64,000 nucleotides of DNA from the NCBI RefSeq assembly GCF_003130795.1, contig NZ_CP029352.1:1094001-1158000 (forward strand), written 5' to 3'. Each line of letters opens with the position of its first letter. Within the stretch, counting starts at the first letter, position 1. The position numbers were made by a program, and so were the translations under genes. Positions 32,650-42,527 of this stretch are shown here, piece by piece. This DNA comes from Azospirillum thermophilum (GTDB taxonomy: Bacteria > Pseudomonadota > Alphaproteobacteria > Azospirillales > Azospirillaceae). The notes below the pieces were generated by a model that did not search any database, was not told the DNA's origin, and saw nothing but the letters and a program-made list of their open reading frames with translations.

Positions 32650-35288
32650 ATGCGCAAGTCGGCGATCCTGGTGCTGTTCCTGGTGATCCTGGGCAATGTG
32701 GGGGCCTGGGCGCTGTTCAACCGCCCGGTGTCCGAGCGGTCCTGGGCGGGGGCGGTCAACGGCGTGTCCTACACCCCTTCCACCCGAACAAGAGCCCGTC
32801 GAAGGGCGACAAGGCCTCGGCCGAGGACATCGAGAAGGACATGGCCGCGCTCGACGGCTCGGTGAAGGGGGTCCGCACCTATTCGACCACCGACGGGTCC
32901 GAGCTGGTCGCCCCCATCGCCAGGAAGTACGGGCTGCCCGTGACGGCCGGCGCCTGGATCGCCGGCAAACCCGAGATCGACGAGCCGGAAATCTCCGGCC
33001 TGATCAAGCTGGCCCGCGCCAACGCCAACGTGAAGCGCGTGCTGGTCGGCAACGAGGCCATCCTGCGCACCGACGTGACCGTCCCGCAGGCCATCGACTA
33101 CATCAGGCGCGTCAAGAAGAAGGTCAACGTCCCGGTCTCCACCGCCGAGCCGTGGCACGTCTGGCTGGCGCATCCCGAGCTGGTGGAGGCGGTGGACTTC
33201 ATCGCCGTGCACCTGCTGCCCTACTGGGAAGGGCTGCCGATCGACCAGTCGGTCGACTACGCGATGCTGCGCTACAACGAGCTGAAGACGAAGTATCCCG
33301 GCAAGCACATCCTGATCTCGGAAATCGGCTGGCCGGCCGACGGGCCGTGGCGCCGCGGGGCGGAGGCGAGCCAGGTCAACCAGGCGAAGTTCATCCGCAA
33401 CTTCCTGAACGTCGCGGCGCAGAACAAGCTCGACTACTTCATCATGGAGGCCTTCGACCAGCCCTGGAAGCGCGAGATCGAGGGCACGGCGGGCACGAGC
33501 TGGGGCCTGTGGGACGCCAACCGCAACCCGAAGTTCCCGATGATCGGCGGCGTGCAGGAGCTGCGCAACTGGCCGATCATGTGCGGCACCGCCATCGCGC
33601 TGGGCTTCCTGCCGCTGGTCTTCTTCCTGTGGCGGCGCGACGACCTGAAGATGGGCGGCCAGCTCTTCTACGGCGCGCTGATCCAGGCGGTGGCCTCGGT
33701 GCTGGTCCTGACGGTCAGCGCCGCCTCGGCCGCCGGCCTCGCCGTCACGACCGAGATCGCCTGGGGCCTGCTGATCTTCTGCCAGCTCGTGCTGTTCGCC
33801 GTGATGCTGATCGACGGGCTGGAACTGACCGAGGTGGTCTGGCAGGCGCGCTTCAAGCGGCGCTTCCAGCCCTGCTCCGCCGCGCCCGGCCCCAACGCGG
33901 CCAAGGTGTCGATCCATGTGCCCTGCTACAACGAGCCGCCGCACATGGTCATCCAGACGCTGGACGCGCTGGCCCGGCTCGACTATCCGAACTACGAGGT
34001 GCTGCTGCTCGACAACAACACCAGGGATCCGGAGGTCTGGAAGCCGGTCGAGGCCTATTGCAGGCAGCTCGGGCCCAGGTTCCGCTTCTTCCACCTGGAC
34101 AACTGGCCGGGCTTCAAGGCCGGCGCGCTGAACTTCGGCCTCGCCCAGACGGCTCCGGACGCCGAGCACATCGCGGTCATCGACAGCGACTACCAGGTCC
34201 ATCCCGACTGGCTGAAGGCGACCATCCCGCACTTCGACCGGCCGGAGGTCGGCTTCGTCCAGTCGCCGCAGGACTATCGCGAGTGGGACCACGACCTGTT
34301 CCAGCGGATGATCAACTGGGAATATGCCGGCTTCTTCCACATCGGCATGATCCAGCGCAACGAGCGCAACGCGATCATCCAGCACGGCACCATGACCATC
34401 ATCCGCAAGTCGGCGCTGGAGAAGGTCGGCCGCTGGGGCGAGTGGTGCATCACCGAGGACGCCGACCTCGGCCTGCGCCTGTTCGAGCATGGCTATGAGG
34501 CCGTCTACATGCCGGAGAGCTACGGCAAGGGCCTCGTCCCCGACAGCTTCTCCGCCTACAAGACGCAGCGCTTCCGCTGGGCCTACGGCGCGGTGCAGAT
34601 CCTGAAGCACCACTGGCGCGACCTGCTGCCGACCGGCAAGCGGCTGACCGCCGGGCAGAAGTACCATTTCGTGACCGGCTGGCTGCCCTGGTTCGCCGAC
34701 GCCGCCCACATGATCTTCGGCATCGCCGGCATCCTGTGGTCGGTCGGCCTGCTGGCCTTCCCGAAATATTTCGAGTTCCCGCCCAACGCCTTCATGATCC
34801 CGACGCTGAGCGTCTTCGCCTTCAAGGTCGGCGCCAGCCTGTGGCTCTACGAGGCGCGGGTGAAGTGCGGCTTCTGGGACAAGGTCGGCGCCGCCATCGC
34901 CGGCATGGCGCTGACCCATACGGTGGGCCGCGCCATGTGGCTCGGCATCTTCACCTCCGGCCGCCCCTTCGTCCGCACGCCGAAGTGCGAGAACCAGCCG
35001 GCGCTGATGCAGGCCTTCCTGATGGCGCGCGAGGAACTGGTCCTGCTGGTGTCGCTGTGGGGGGCCGCGACCGCCATCGTCATGGTCTTCGGCCATGAGA
35101 ACCGCGACGCCTTCATGTGGTCGGGCCTGCTGGTGGTGCAGTCGCTGCCCTACCTGTCGGCCTTCATCACGGCGCTGATCAACGTCTTCCCCAACCTGAA
35201 CCTGGGCAACCGCCGGCCCCAGCCGGCCGGCGACCAGACCGCCGGCGACAAGGCGGCGGGCGGCACGGTGGGCGCCGGGGCGGACTGA
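32650..35288 (+). CDS. NdvB-like glucan synthase with GH17 and GT2 domains (apparent frameshift)
   Basis: Inner-membrane enzyme with an N-terminal anchor helix, a periplasmic GH17 domain (about residues 35-260; acid/base Glu136 in VGNEA, nucleophile Glu225 in ISEIGWP), membrane helices, a GT2 domain (DNNTRDPEVW, DSDYQVHPDWL, TEDADLGLRL, QRFRWAYG) and more helices. This layout is that of NdvB-type enzymes making periplasmic or cyclic beta-(1,3)-glucans, where GH17 acts as a transglycosylase. The frame breaks at a run of four Cs (32774-32777); one added C joins VSYTP to FHPNKSPSKGD, giving 879 residues. Product chemistry is inferred. Confidence 0.85.
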
Positions 35289-35309
35289 TCCGCCCCTTCC
35301 CACCCCGCA

Positions 35310-35358
35310 GAAAACGCAAAAGCGGCGCCGGAGACTTTCCGGCGCCGCTTTCGTTCGT
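35310..35358. terminator. bidirectional intrinsic terminator
   Basis: 12-bp stem AGCGGCGCCGGA / TCCGGCGCCGCT (35321-35349) with a 5-base loop. On the plus strand it is followed by TTCGTTCG, and on the minus strand by TTTTGCGTTTT. It separates the convergent ndvB-like and ohr genes. Confidence 0.9.
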
Positions 35359-35372
35359 GAGGCGGCAGGCGG

Positions 35373-35792
35373 TCAGGCGACCGACAGCGTCACGTCGATG
35401 TTGCCGCGGGTGGCGTGCGAGTAGGGGCACACGATGTGGGCCTTCTGCACCAGCTCCTCCGCCTTCGCCCGGTCGACGCCCGGCAGCGCGATGGTGAGCG
35501 CGACCTCCAGCCCGAAGCCGGTGCCGTCGTCGCGCGGACCGATGCCGACCGCGGCGGAGACCGAGGCGTCGGCCGGGATGGTCGCCTTCTCCTTGCCGGC
35601 GACGAACTTCAGGGCGCCGAGGAAGCAGGCGGAATAGCCGGCGGCGAAGAGCTGTTCCGGATTGGTGCCGTCGCCGTTGCCGCCGAGCTCCTTCGGCGGG
35701 TTCAGCCGGACCGACAGCTTGCCGTCGTCGCTGGAGGCGCTGCCGTCACGCCCGCCGGTCGCCGTCGCCTTGGCGGTGTAGAGAATGGCCAT
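35373..35792 (-). CDS. ohr: organic hydroperoxide resistance protein Ohr
   Basis: A 139-residue thiol peroxidase of the Ohr/OsmC fold that reduces fatty acid and organic hydroperoxides. Both catalytic cysteines are present: Cys56 (SACFLGAL) and Cys122 (IVCPYSHATRGN). The start has AGGAGGG nine bases upstream. It is divergent from ohrR with a palindromic operator between them, the standard arrangement of this system. Confidence 0.96.
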   Translation of the reverse strand: MAILYTAKATATGGRDGSASSDDGKLSVRLNPPKELGGNGDGTNPEQLFAAGYSACFLGALKFVAGKEKATIPADASVSAAVGIGPRDDGTGFGLEVALTIALPGVDRAKAEELVQKAHIVCPYSHATRGNIDVTLSVA

Positions 35793-35847
35793 GGTTCTTT
35801 CCCTCCTGTTCGGCCGCCGCAGCGGTCCGCTGTGTTCGTGGCGCCAT

Positions 35848-35878
35848 ATATCGCACGCTATTTGATAGCGCGCAATAT
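35848..35878. promoter_or_regulatory. OhrR operator candidate, 31-bp imperfect palindrome
   Basis: ATATCGCACGCTAT-TTG-ATAGCGCGCAATAT: 12 of the 14 positions in each arm pair, with mismatches only at the fifth and eighth positions. The inner CGCTAT-TTG-ATAGCG is perfect. It sits in the 187-base gap between divergent ohr and ohrR, where OhrR binds in other species. Confidence 0.8.
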
Positions 35879-35979
35879 GTTTTTGCGCGAGCAACCTGGA
35901 TTCCTGATATGGTGGGTTTGCCGGTGTTCTGCCGACCGCATGCGGGCCGGCGCCCCGTGCCGTTTTCCTGGATGCTCCA

Positions 35980-36420
35980 ATGACCGAACCGTCCGATCGT
36001 TCCCTCTCCCTCGACGCCCAGCTCTGCTTCGCCCTGCATTCGGCGACGCTCGCCTTCAACCGGCGCTACAAGCCGCTGCTGGACGAGCTTGGCCTGACCT
36101 ATCCGCAATATCTCGTGATGCTGGTCCTGTGGGAGCGGGACGGGGTGACGGTCACCGAGATCGGCAGCCGGCTGTTCCTCGATTCCGCGACGCTGACCCC
36201 CCTGCTGAAGCGGCTGGAGGCCGCCGGGATGGTCACCCGCGAGCGCGACCCCGAGGACGAGCGGCGGGTGCGCATCCGGCTGACCGCCCAAGGGCGCAGC
36301 CTGCGGGAGCGGGCGCGGTGCATTCCGCACGGCATGGCGGCGGCGACCGGCCTGTCGCTCGACGACCTCGTCCGGCTGCGCGACGAGCTGGTGCGGCTGC
36401 GCGACGCCATGGGCACCTGA
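35980..36420 (+). CDS. ohrR: MarR-family peroxide-sensing repressor OhrR
   Basis: A 146-residue winged-helix repressor. Cys16 (AQLCFALHS) is the peroxide-sensing cysteine of OhrR, and a second Cys at 114 could form the disulfide used by the two-Cys class. The recognition helix region [32 protein letters not shown] is typical. It should repress ohr and itself from the palindrome upstream until oxidised by organic hydroperoxide. Confidence 0.94.
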   Translation: MTEPSDRSLSLDAQLCFALHSATLAFNRRYKPLLDELGLTYPQYLVMLVLWERDGVTVTEIGSRLFLDSATLTPLLKRLEAAGMVTRERDPEDERRVRIRLTAQGRSLRERARCIPHGMAAATGLSLDDLVRLRDELVRLRDAMGT

Positions 36421-36532
36421 GCGGCGGCGACCGGCCGTACAGGACCGTATCGTATACGACTGTTCTTGACTCGCGGACGGTCTCTGCCACACTCGAAGGT
36501 GGGCACGTACCCCTTCCGCGCGGAGGCCGGCC

Positions 36533-37096
36533 ATGGCGGACAGCATCGTCAGGCGACCCGAGATGCGACCGGAATTCCAGGTCCGCACCGCAGCCGGTGT
36601 GGAGCGGACCGGCAATGCGACCGACAACCGCAAGCAGCGCAACCCCCGCCAGGACCGCCGCAACCAGCAGCCGCCCAATCCCGCCCGCCGCCGCGTCTAC
36701 GACCTGCTGTTCGATGAGGTCGACCGGATCGACGACCTGCAGCCGCAACAGCGGGCGCGGATCAAGGACAATCTGCGCGCCCAGCTCACCGCCCGCAAAC
36801 CGCCGGACGAGGCGACGGCCCCTCCCCCGGCCGAGCAGGACGAAGGGGCGCTGGCCGATGCGCTTCTCCGGAACCCCCAGTCGGTCCCGGTCGATCACGA
36901 CCATATCGTCGGGCTCGCCGCCCCGACCCATGGGGAGCTGCCGCCCGACCTCGCGGCGGAGAACGCCCAACTGGCGCAGCAACTCCGCGACTGCCTGTCG
37001 CGCCATACCGAACGCGCCCGGCGGGTGGCGGTCTACCTGCACCTGCTGCTGAGCATCGACGGCGCCTTCCGCCCCCACACGATCCTCGACGTGTAG
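36533..37096 (+). CDS. protein of unknown function
   Basis: A 187-residue soluble protein with a basic, Arg/Gln/Asn-rich N-terminus (residues 25-55) and a helical remainder. There is no signal peptide, membrane helix or motif I recognise. Reading-frame composition is typical of the genome. It is likely a single-gene unit between ohrR and the DUF350 operon. The upstream segment has CGTATCGTATACGAC, a short palindromic element, and TTGACT, a possible -35, without a matching -10. Confidence 0.65.
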   Translation: MADSIVRRPEMRPEFQVRTAAGVERTGNATDNRKQRNPRQDRRNQQPPNPARRRVYDLLFDEVDRIDDLQPQQRARIKDNLRAQLTARKPPDEATAPPPAEQDEGALADALLRNPQSVPVDHDHIVGLAAPTHGELPPDLAAENAQLAQQLRDCLSRHTERARRVAVYLHLLLSIDGAFRPHTILDV

Positions 37097-37205
37097 CGCC
37101 GCTCCTGGCCGGATTTCATAGGCGAGGCAATACCTTAGGTTGGTTGTCCGCACAGGCTTGCGCTGTCACGATGCGCCGCGACGGCGTAACCCGCGACGGT
37201 GCAGC

Positions 37206-37618
37206 ATGGATCCCATTCTCCAGTCCCTGACGACCCTGCCATCCTACCTGCTGTTCACGGTGACGATGCTGGGGTTCCTGCTGCTGTTCATCGCCGCCTA
37301 TACCGCCGTGACGCCCTACCGCGAGCTGGCGCTGGTCCGGCAGGGGAACACGACGGCGGCGGTCAGCCTGGGCGGCGCCATGATCGGCTTCGCCCTGCCG
37401 CTGATGAGCGTCGCGTCCCACACCACCAGCCTGCTCGACCTGGCGGTCTGGGGGTGATCGCGCTGGTGTCGCAGATCGTCGCCTACGTCATCGTGTCGCG
37501 CGTCCTGCTGCCGGGCTTCCGCGCCGGGGTGGAGGCGGACCGCATCGCCTACGGCGTGCTGCTGGGCAGCCTGTCGGTGGCGGTGGGGCTGCTGAACTAT
37601 GGCTCCCTGACCTATTGA
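37206..37618 (+). CDS. DUF350 (YjfL-like) membrane protein (apparent frameshift)
   Basis: A four-helix inner-membrane protein of the DUF350 family, which comes in two repeated halves. The first half (MDPILQSLTTLPSYLLFTVT... to LLDLAVWG) and the second half (VIALVSQIVAYVIVSRVLLPG... to LNYGSLTY) lie in different frames. The break is at the run TGGGGGT (37450-37454): one more G gives LAVWGVIALVSQ and 137 residues, the normal size. It is the first gene of the DUF350-DUF1190-GspS-like operon. Confidence 0.85.
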
Positions 37619-37637
37619 GCGGAAAGGACAGCCGGCG

Positions 37638-38252
37638 ATGAAGCGTTCCCGAACCGTGGCCGCCCTGCTGCTGGGTGGCGTCAGCCCCCTGCTGGTCTCC
37701 TGCGGCGACGATGCGCCGGAGGAGGCGAAGGTCTATCCCTCCGTCGAGGTCTGCGCCCGGGACCTGCCGGCCGAGGACTGCACCCGGGCCTTCGCCGCCG
37801 CAGCCGACGCCCACCGGCAGGACGTCCCCCGCTTCGCCTCCCTCGACGCCTGCGAGGCGGAGATGGGTGAGGGCGCCTGCCAGCGGCAGGCCGACGGCCG
37901 CAGCCTGCTCGGCGGGGTCTTCGTCCCGGCCATGGTCGGCTTCATGGTCGGCCGCAGCCTCTCCGGCAGCTTCGCCCAGCCCGTCTATTTCGACCGCCAG
38001 GGCTTCGCCCGCAGCGGCGCGGACCGCATCGGGCAACTGCCGCCGCGGCGGGAGGATGATCGCGGCAGCGGGTCGTCCGGCGGTTCAGCGGGCGGAACCA
38101 GCTCCGCCTACTATCGCGGCTGGGCCAACAGCGGCCGGCCGATGACCATCACCACCGCAGGCACCACCGCAGGCACCACCGCAGGCAGCACGGCGGGACG
38201 CAGCGCCGGCTTCGGCTCGACCGGCTCCGCCCGCGGCTTCTCGGGAAGCTGA
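37638..38252 (+). CDS. DUF1190 (YgiB-like) lipoprotein
   Basis: A 204-residue protein with an N-terminal signal and a cysteine near residue 22 (VSCGD) consistent with lipidation. The Cys-containing segments (EVCARDLPAEDCTRAFAAA, DACEAEMGEGACQ) and FVPAMVGFMVGR are typical of YgiB/YjfM proteins. The C-terminus is Ser/Gly/Thr-rich with short TTAG repeats. It stands between DUF350 and the glutathionylspermidine synthase-like gene, the usual order for this operon. Confidence 0.88.
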   Translation: MKRSRTVAALLLGGVSPLLVSCGDDAPEEAKVYPSVEVCARDLPAEDCTRAFAAAADAHRQDVPRFASLDACEAEMGEGACQRQADGRSLLGGVFVPAMVGFMVGRSLSGSFAQPVYFDRQGFARSGADRIGQLPPRREDDRGSGSSGGSAGGTSSAYYRGWANSGRPMTITTAGTTAGTTAGSTAGRSAGFGSTGSARGFSGS

Positions 38253-38256
38253 CGCG

Positions 38257-39471
38257 ATGGACCGCGTCGTCACCACGCCGCGGCCGGACTGGCAGTCCCG
38301 GCTGGAGGAGATCGGCTTTCCCTTCCACACCGACGCGGACGGCACGCTCTATTGGGACGAGAGCGCCTATTGGCGCTTCTCCCTCGCCGAGATCGAAACG
38401 CTGGAGGACGCGGCGGAAGAGGTCTACCGGCTGTGCGAGCAGGCGGTCGGCCATGTCGTCGCCAACCGCCTTTACGACGCGGTCGGCCTTCCGCCGGAGG
38501 CCGCCCCGGCGGTGGAGGCGAGCTGGGCCGGCCGCGACGACCGCGACATGGCGCTCTACGCCCGCTTCGACTTCGCCTGGGACGGCACGGGCGGCCCGCC
38601 GAAAATGCTGGAGCTGAACGCCGAAACGCCGACCTCGCTCTATGAGTCGGCGGTGGCGCAATGGTGCTGGCTTCAGGACCGCTTCCCGGAGGCCGACCAG
38701 TTCAACAGCCTGGAGGAGGCGCTGGTCGCCCGCTGGGAGCGGCGGCGGGATGCCTGCCCCACCCTCGCCGCCGGGCAGGAGGCGGTGCATTTCGCCTGCC
38801 TGATGCCGCACCCCGAGGACGAGGCGACCATCGCCTACCTGCAGACCCTGGCGCTGAAGGCCGGGCTGACCACCAAGGCCATCCCGATCCAGTCGATCCG
38901 CTATCACGACGCCACCGGCGGGTTCCTCGACGAGTCCGGCCAGCCGATCCGCCACCTGATGAAGCTCTACCCCTGGGACTGGATGGTGCACGAGCAGGCC
39001 GGGCGCGAGCTGGTCGCCGCCGCGGCCGCCGGCCGCATCCGGGTGATCGAGCCGGCCTGGAAGATGGTGATGGCGTCGAAGGGGCTGCTCGCCCTGCTGT
39101 GGCACCTGTTCCCCGGCCACCCGAACCTGCTGCCCGCCTTCCTCGACCGCAGCCGCTTCGCCGCGGGGAGCACGGTGGTGGCGAAACCCCTGCTGGGACG
39201 CGAAGGCAGCAACATCAGCATCGCCACGCTGGACGGCGCCGGACAGCCGGCCGGGGCGCCGCTGGCCGAAACCGCCGGCCCCTATGACGAGGCCGGCTGG
39301 GTCTACCAGTCCTACGCGCCGCTGGCCGAATCCGGCGGCAACCATGCGGTCCTCGGCGTCTGGATGGCCGGCGGCCAGGCCTGCGGCCTGGGGATCCGCG
39401 AAGACCGCAGCCTGATCACGGGCAATTCCAGCCGGTTCGTGCCTCACCTGTTCTTGTCGGGCGCGCAGTAA
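38257..39471 (+). CDS. glutathionylspermidine synthase-like (YgiC/YjfC) ATP-grasp enzyme
   Basis: A 404-residue pre-ATP-grasp enzyme of the glutathionylspermidine synthase family. The N-terminal domain has LYWDESAYWRFSLAEIETLEDA, and the catalytic core includes LELNAETPTSLYESAVAQW and NLLPAF with KPLLGREGSNI, all marks of this family. Homologues (YgiC, YjfC) lack the amidase half and have not been shown to make glutathionylspermidine, so the substrate is unknown. It starts 4 bases after the DUF1190 gene. Confidence 0.9.
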   Translation: MDRVVTTPRPDWQSRLEEIGFPFHTDADGTLYWDESAYWRFSLAEIETLEDAAEEVYRLCEQAVGHVVANRLYDAVGLPPEAAPAVEASWAGRDDRDMALYARFDFAWDGTGGPPKMLELNAETPTSLYESAVAQWCWLQDRFPEADQFNSLEEALVARWERRRDACPTLAAGQEAVHFACLMPHPEDEATIAYLQTLALKAGLTTKAIPIQSIRYHDATGGFLDESGQPIRHLMKLYPWDWMVHEQAGRELVAAAAAGRIRVIEPAWKMVMASKGLLALLWHLFPGHPNLLPAFLDRSRFAAGSTVVAKPLLGREGSNISIATLDGAGQPAGAPLAETAGPYDEAGWVYQSYAPLAESGGNHAVLGVWMAGGQACGLGIREDRSLITGNSSRFVPHLFLSGAQ

Positions 39472-39666
39472 AGCCGGAACAGTCCGGCCGGATCGGCAAG
39501 TGAAGCGGCAGCGTCGGCTTGGCCGTTTGCCGATCGTTGGGCAGACACATCTATCACCTTGGGCGGGGCTGACCTTTAGATGTGGGTTCTGCCACCGATG
39601 CGTGCGCCTTCCGATAACAATGTTGGAGCACACTGTGGAAAACATTCAGGACCGGAGGTTACGCCC

Positions 39667-40965
39667 GTGGCCGACACTCATCTCGTCAACCCGCCCCACA
39701 GCACCGGTCCCGCCCTGCGCCAGTCGCTGACCACCCGGTTCCAGAAGGCGCGCGCCCGCACCGGCGAACTGGCGGCGCCGCTGTCGCCCGAGGACCTGAT
39801 GGTCCAGTCGGTGCCGGACGGCGCCCCCGTCAAATGGCATCTGGCCCACACCACCTGGCTGTTCGAGACCAGCGTGCTGATCCCCTTCAGCCAGGGCTAC
39901 CGGCCGTTCGACCCCACGCTGCTGACCCTGTTCGCGGCACGGGACGAGCGGTCGGACGGCCCGCCGCTGCCCAGCCACTCGCTGCGCCTGCTGTCCCGCC
40001 CGCCGGCCTCGGAGATCATGCGCTACCGCGACCATGTCAACGGCGCGGTGCTGCACCTGATCGACCGCGTTCCCGACGACCGGCTGGAGATGGTGGCGGC
40101 ACTGATCGAGACGGCCATCGCGCACGAGCGGCGGCACCAGGAACGGCTGATGATCCACATCAAGCACGCCTTCTGGTGCAACCCGCTGCGCCCGGCCTAC
40201 GAGCCGCCCCCGGCACAGCAGCCGGCCGGCGCCCCGGAGATGGGCTGGATCGACCATGCGGGCGGGCTGGTGGAGATCGGCCGCAGCGTCCCGGTGCCCG
40301 GCTTCGACCATGAGGGGCCGCGCCACCGCAGCTATCTGCGTCCGTTCCGGCTCGCCACCCGGCCGGTCACCTGCGGCGAATATCTCGCCTTCATCGAGGA
40401 GGGCGGCTATGCGATCCGTTCCCTCTGGCAGGCCGACGGCTGGCAGGCCGCGAAGGCGGGGGGCTGGACGGCCCCGCTCTACTGGGAGCGCCGGGAGGGC
40501 AACTGGCAGATCTTCACGCTCTACGGCCAGCGCCCGCTCAACCCCGACGAGCCGGCCTGCCATGTGAGCTGGTACGAGGCCGACGCCTATGCCCGCTGGG
40601 CCGGCAGGCGCCTGCCCGACGAGGCGGAGTGGGAGGCGGTGGCCGCCCGCTGCGACAGCCTGGGCAACCTGCTGGGCACCGGCTACCGCCACCCGCGGCC
40701 GAACCCCTGCCATGGCGACGGGCCGTGGCAGATGTACGGCGACGTCTGGGAATGGACGCGCAGCGCCTTCGGCCCCTACCCCGGCTACCGCCAGCCGGAC
40801 GGCGAGGACGAGGCGGTGATCGGTCGCTTCATGACCAACCGGATGGTGCTGCGGGGCGGAAGCTGCGTCACCGCCTTCGACCATGCCGGTCCCTGCACCC
40901 GCCACTTCCTGCGGCCGGACGACCGGCTGTCCTTCTCCGGCATCCGGCTGGCCGAGGATCTGTAG
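39667..40965 (+). CDS. egtB: ergothioneine biosynthesis protein EgtB
   Basis: A 432-residue iron-dependent sulfoxide synthase joining a sulfur donor to trimethylhistidine. The N-terminal DinB-like domain carries the iron histidines: KWHLAHT (His58) and HERRHQE (His153, His157). The C-terminal formylglycine-generating-like domain has RLPDEAEWEAVAAR and DVWEWTRS. Starts at GTG 39667 behind CGGAGG. The methyltransferase partner EgtD is not nearby, so the pathway must be completed elsewhere. It could be an OvoA-like relative, but the short length favours EgtB. Confidence 0.92.
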   Translation: MADTHLVNPPHSTGPALRQSLTTRFQKARARTGELAAPLSPEDLMVQSVPDGAPVKWHLAHTTWLFETSVLIPFSQGYRPFDPTLLTLFAARDERSDGPPLPSHSLRLLSRPPASEIMRYRDHVNGAVLHLIDRVPDDRLEMVAALIETAIAHERRHQERLMIHIKHAFWCNPLRPAYEPPPAQQPAGAPEMGWIDHAGGLVEIGRSVPVPGFDHEGPRHRSYLRPFRLATRPVTCGEYLAFIEEGGYAIRSLWQADGWQAAKAGGWTAPLYWERREGNWQIFTLYGQRPLNPDEPACHVSWYEADAYARWAGRRLPDEAEWEAVAARCDSLGNLLGTGYRHPRPNPCHGDGPWQMYGDVWEWTRSAFGPYPGYRQPDGEDEAVIGRFMTNRMVLRGGSCVTAFDHAGPCTRHFLRPDDRLSFSGIRLAEDL

Positions 40966-41028
40966 GCGCGGACCGGCCGCCCCGGGGGTTCCGGCCGATC
41001 CCCGCGGGGGCCGGCCGGGTCCGCGGGG

Positions 41029-42177
41029 TCAGCGGCGGAACAGGAACTCGCGGCCGACCTTCACGCGGCGCTCGCCGTCATACTGGATGATGTCGGCGGT
41101 CGCGTAGGTCTCGGTCCAGCGCTCCGGCAGATAGCTGCCGGTGCCGATGATGTCCACCGGGGCGTTGGCCTCGGCCATCAGGCGGCATTTGGCCGGGCCG
41201 AAGCCCGAGCTGGCGACGATCTTGACCGCCGGGAACCCCGCCTCGTCCAGCTTCTCGCGCACGTAATGGATCGCCGCCGCGGACACGCCGGTGCCGATGA
41301 GGTAGCGGAGCTGCGTCTCGTCGCGATAGCCGCGGATGGAGTGCGGCGCGTGCCGCTCCAGCACCGCGTAGGAGCCGGGCGGGTCCAGCCCCTCGACGAA
41401 GCGGCCGCCCGCGGTGTCGAGCCGCACCGCCAGCTTGCCCTGCGCGGCGAGGTCGGGGAAGCGGCGGCAGACCGCCAGGGAGTCCGTGATCTCGCGCCCG
41501 AAATAATCGACCAGCACGGTCAGCGCCAGGTCGGGGAAGGTCTCGTGGAACATCTCCGCCGCGCGGACGGTGGAACCGGCATAGCCGATCAGCGCGTGCG
41601 GCATGGTGCCCATGCCCTTGGCCTGCCCGAAATAGCGGGCGGTGGCGTCGGTGGCGTTGCCGATGAAGCCCTTGGCCCCGACCTTGCGCTTGGCGCGGTC
41701 CGACCCGACGGAGGCGGCATAGGCCATCATCTCCGCCATCTCCGTCCCGGCGCAGTGGCGGGCGTCCATGGCGAGGAAGGCGACCTTCGGCAGGTCGGCG
41801 CACATGGTGAAGGCGTTGTAGGCGGCGACGCAGGCGGGGCCGAGCTTCTGCAGAAGCAGCGTCTCGGTGTCCACCAGATGGTAGAAGGAGCCGGTGATGT
41901 ACAGGATCGGCTCGCCGGCGCCGACCCATTTGCCTTCCGGATAGTTCAACTCGACATTGAACTCGGTGTTGCGCTCCGCGGCGACCGCCTGCAGCCATTC
42001 GAGCGCCAGGCGCGGAGCGCAGACCACCGGGCGGCGCATGAAGATGGCGTAGGTGACCTGCTTGTCGCCGAACTTGCCGACCGCCTCCTTGGTGCGGCGG
42101 AAATAGGTGTCGGTCCAGTCCGGCAGCGCCGAGGCCGAGGGATGGACGGCCGACGGCCGTTTGCTGGTGTCGTCCAT
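41029..42177 (-). CDS. pncB: nicotinate phosphoribosyltransferase
   Basis: A 382-residue enzyme of NAD salvage that converts nicotinate and PRPP to nicotinate mononucleotide. Family features are the conserved opening (DWTDTYFRRTKEAVGKFGDKQVTYAIFMR), the MDARHCAGTEM and RLDTAGGRFV segments, and IIGTGSYLPE near the end. The sequence is shorter and simpler than classic PncB and resembles the alphaproteobacterial class. It is convergent with egtB. Confidence 0.88.
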   Translation of the reverse strand: MDDTSKRPSAVHPSASALPDWTDTYFRRTKEAVGKFGDKQVTYAIFMRRPVVCAPRLALEWLQAVAAERNTEFNVELNYPEGKWVGAGEPILYITGSFYHLVDTETLLLQKLGPACVAAYNAFTMCADLPKVAFLAMDARHCAGTEMAEMMAYAASVGSDRAKRKVGAKGFIGNATDATARYFGQAKGMGTMPHALIGYAGSTVRAAEMFHETFPDLALTVLVDYFGREITDSLAVCRRFPDLAAQGKLAVRLDTAGGRFVEGLDPPGSYAVLERHAPHSIRGYRDETQLRYLIGTGVSAAAIHYVREKLDEAGFPAVKIVASSGFGPAKCRLMAEANAPVDIIGTGSYLPERWTETYATADIIQYDGERRVKVGREFLFRR

Positions 42178-42527
42178 GGCTGTTCCCTTGTCTCCCGACC
42201 TTCCTCTGCTGCGACCTGTCATGTGCCGGCCCCGCCGGGGTTCGCTGAAACCTGCGAGCGCAGCATTATACGGCCCGGCCCGGCGGGGGAAGGGCCTTTC
42301 GCCATTCTCAACCCCCGCCGACCGGCAAGGTTGCGCGCACCGCAAGGCGGCCACCGCAAGGCAGCACTTCGCACAGCATAAGAAATGAATTTTAGGCAAT
42401 CGCCGGACGTTCCGGAAATTCCGCCGTCGGTTCGTCTTTTCGACCAAACAGAATAAAATACCGACATTTGACCATCCTCCATCGCCGTCTTACCCTACCA
42501 CTATCGATCTGACCGAGGAGACCGACC
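42178..42527. other. intergenic region upstream of divergent pncB and the FliL-like gene
   Basis: About 350 bases, GC-poor by local standards around 42370-42480. No gene found. A flagellar sigma promoter for the FliL-like gene was looked for and not found. Direct evidence stops there. Confidence 0.4.
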
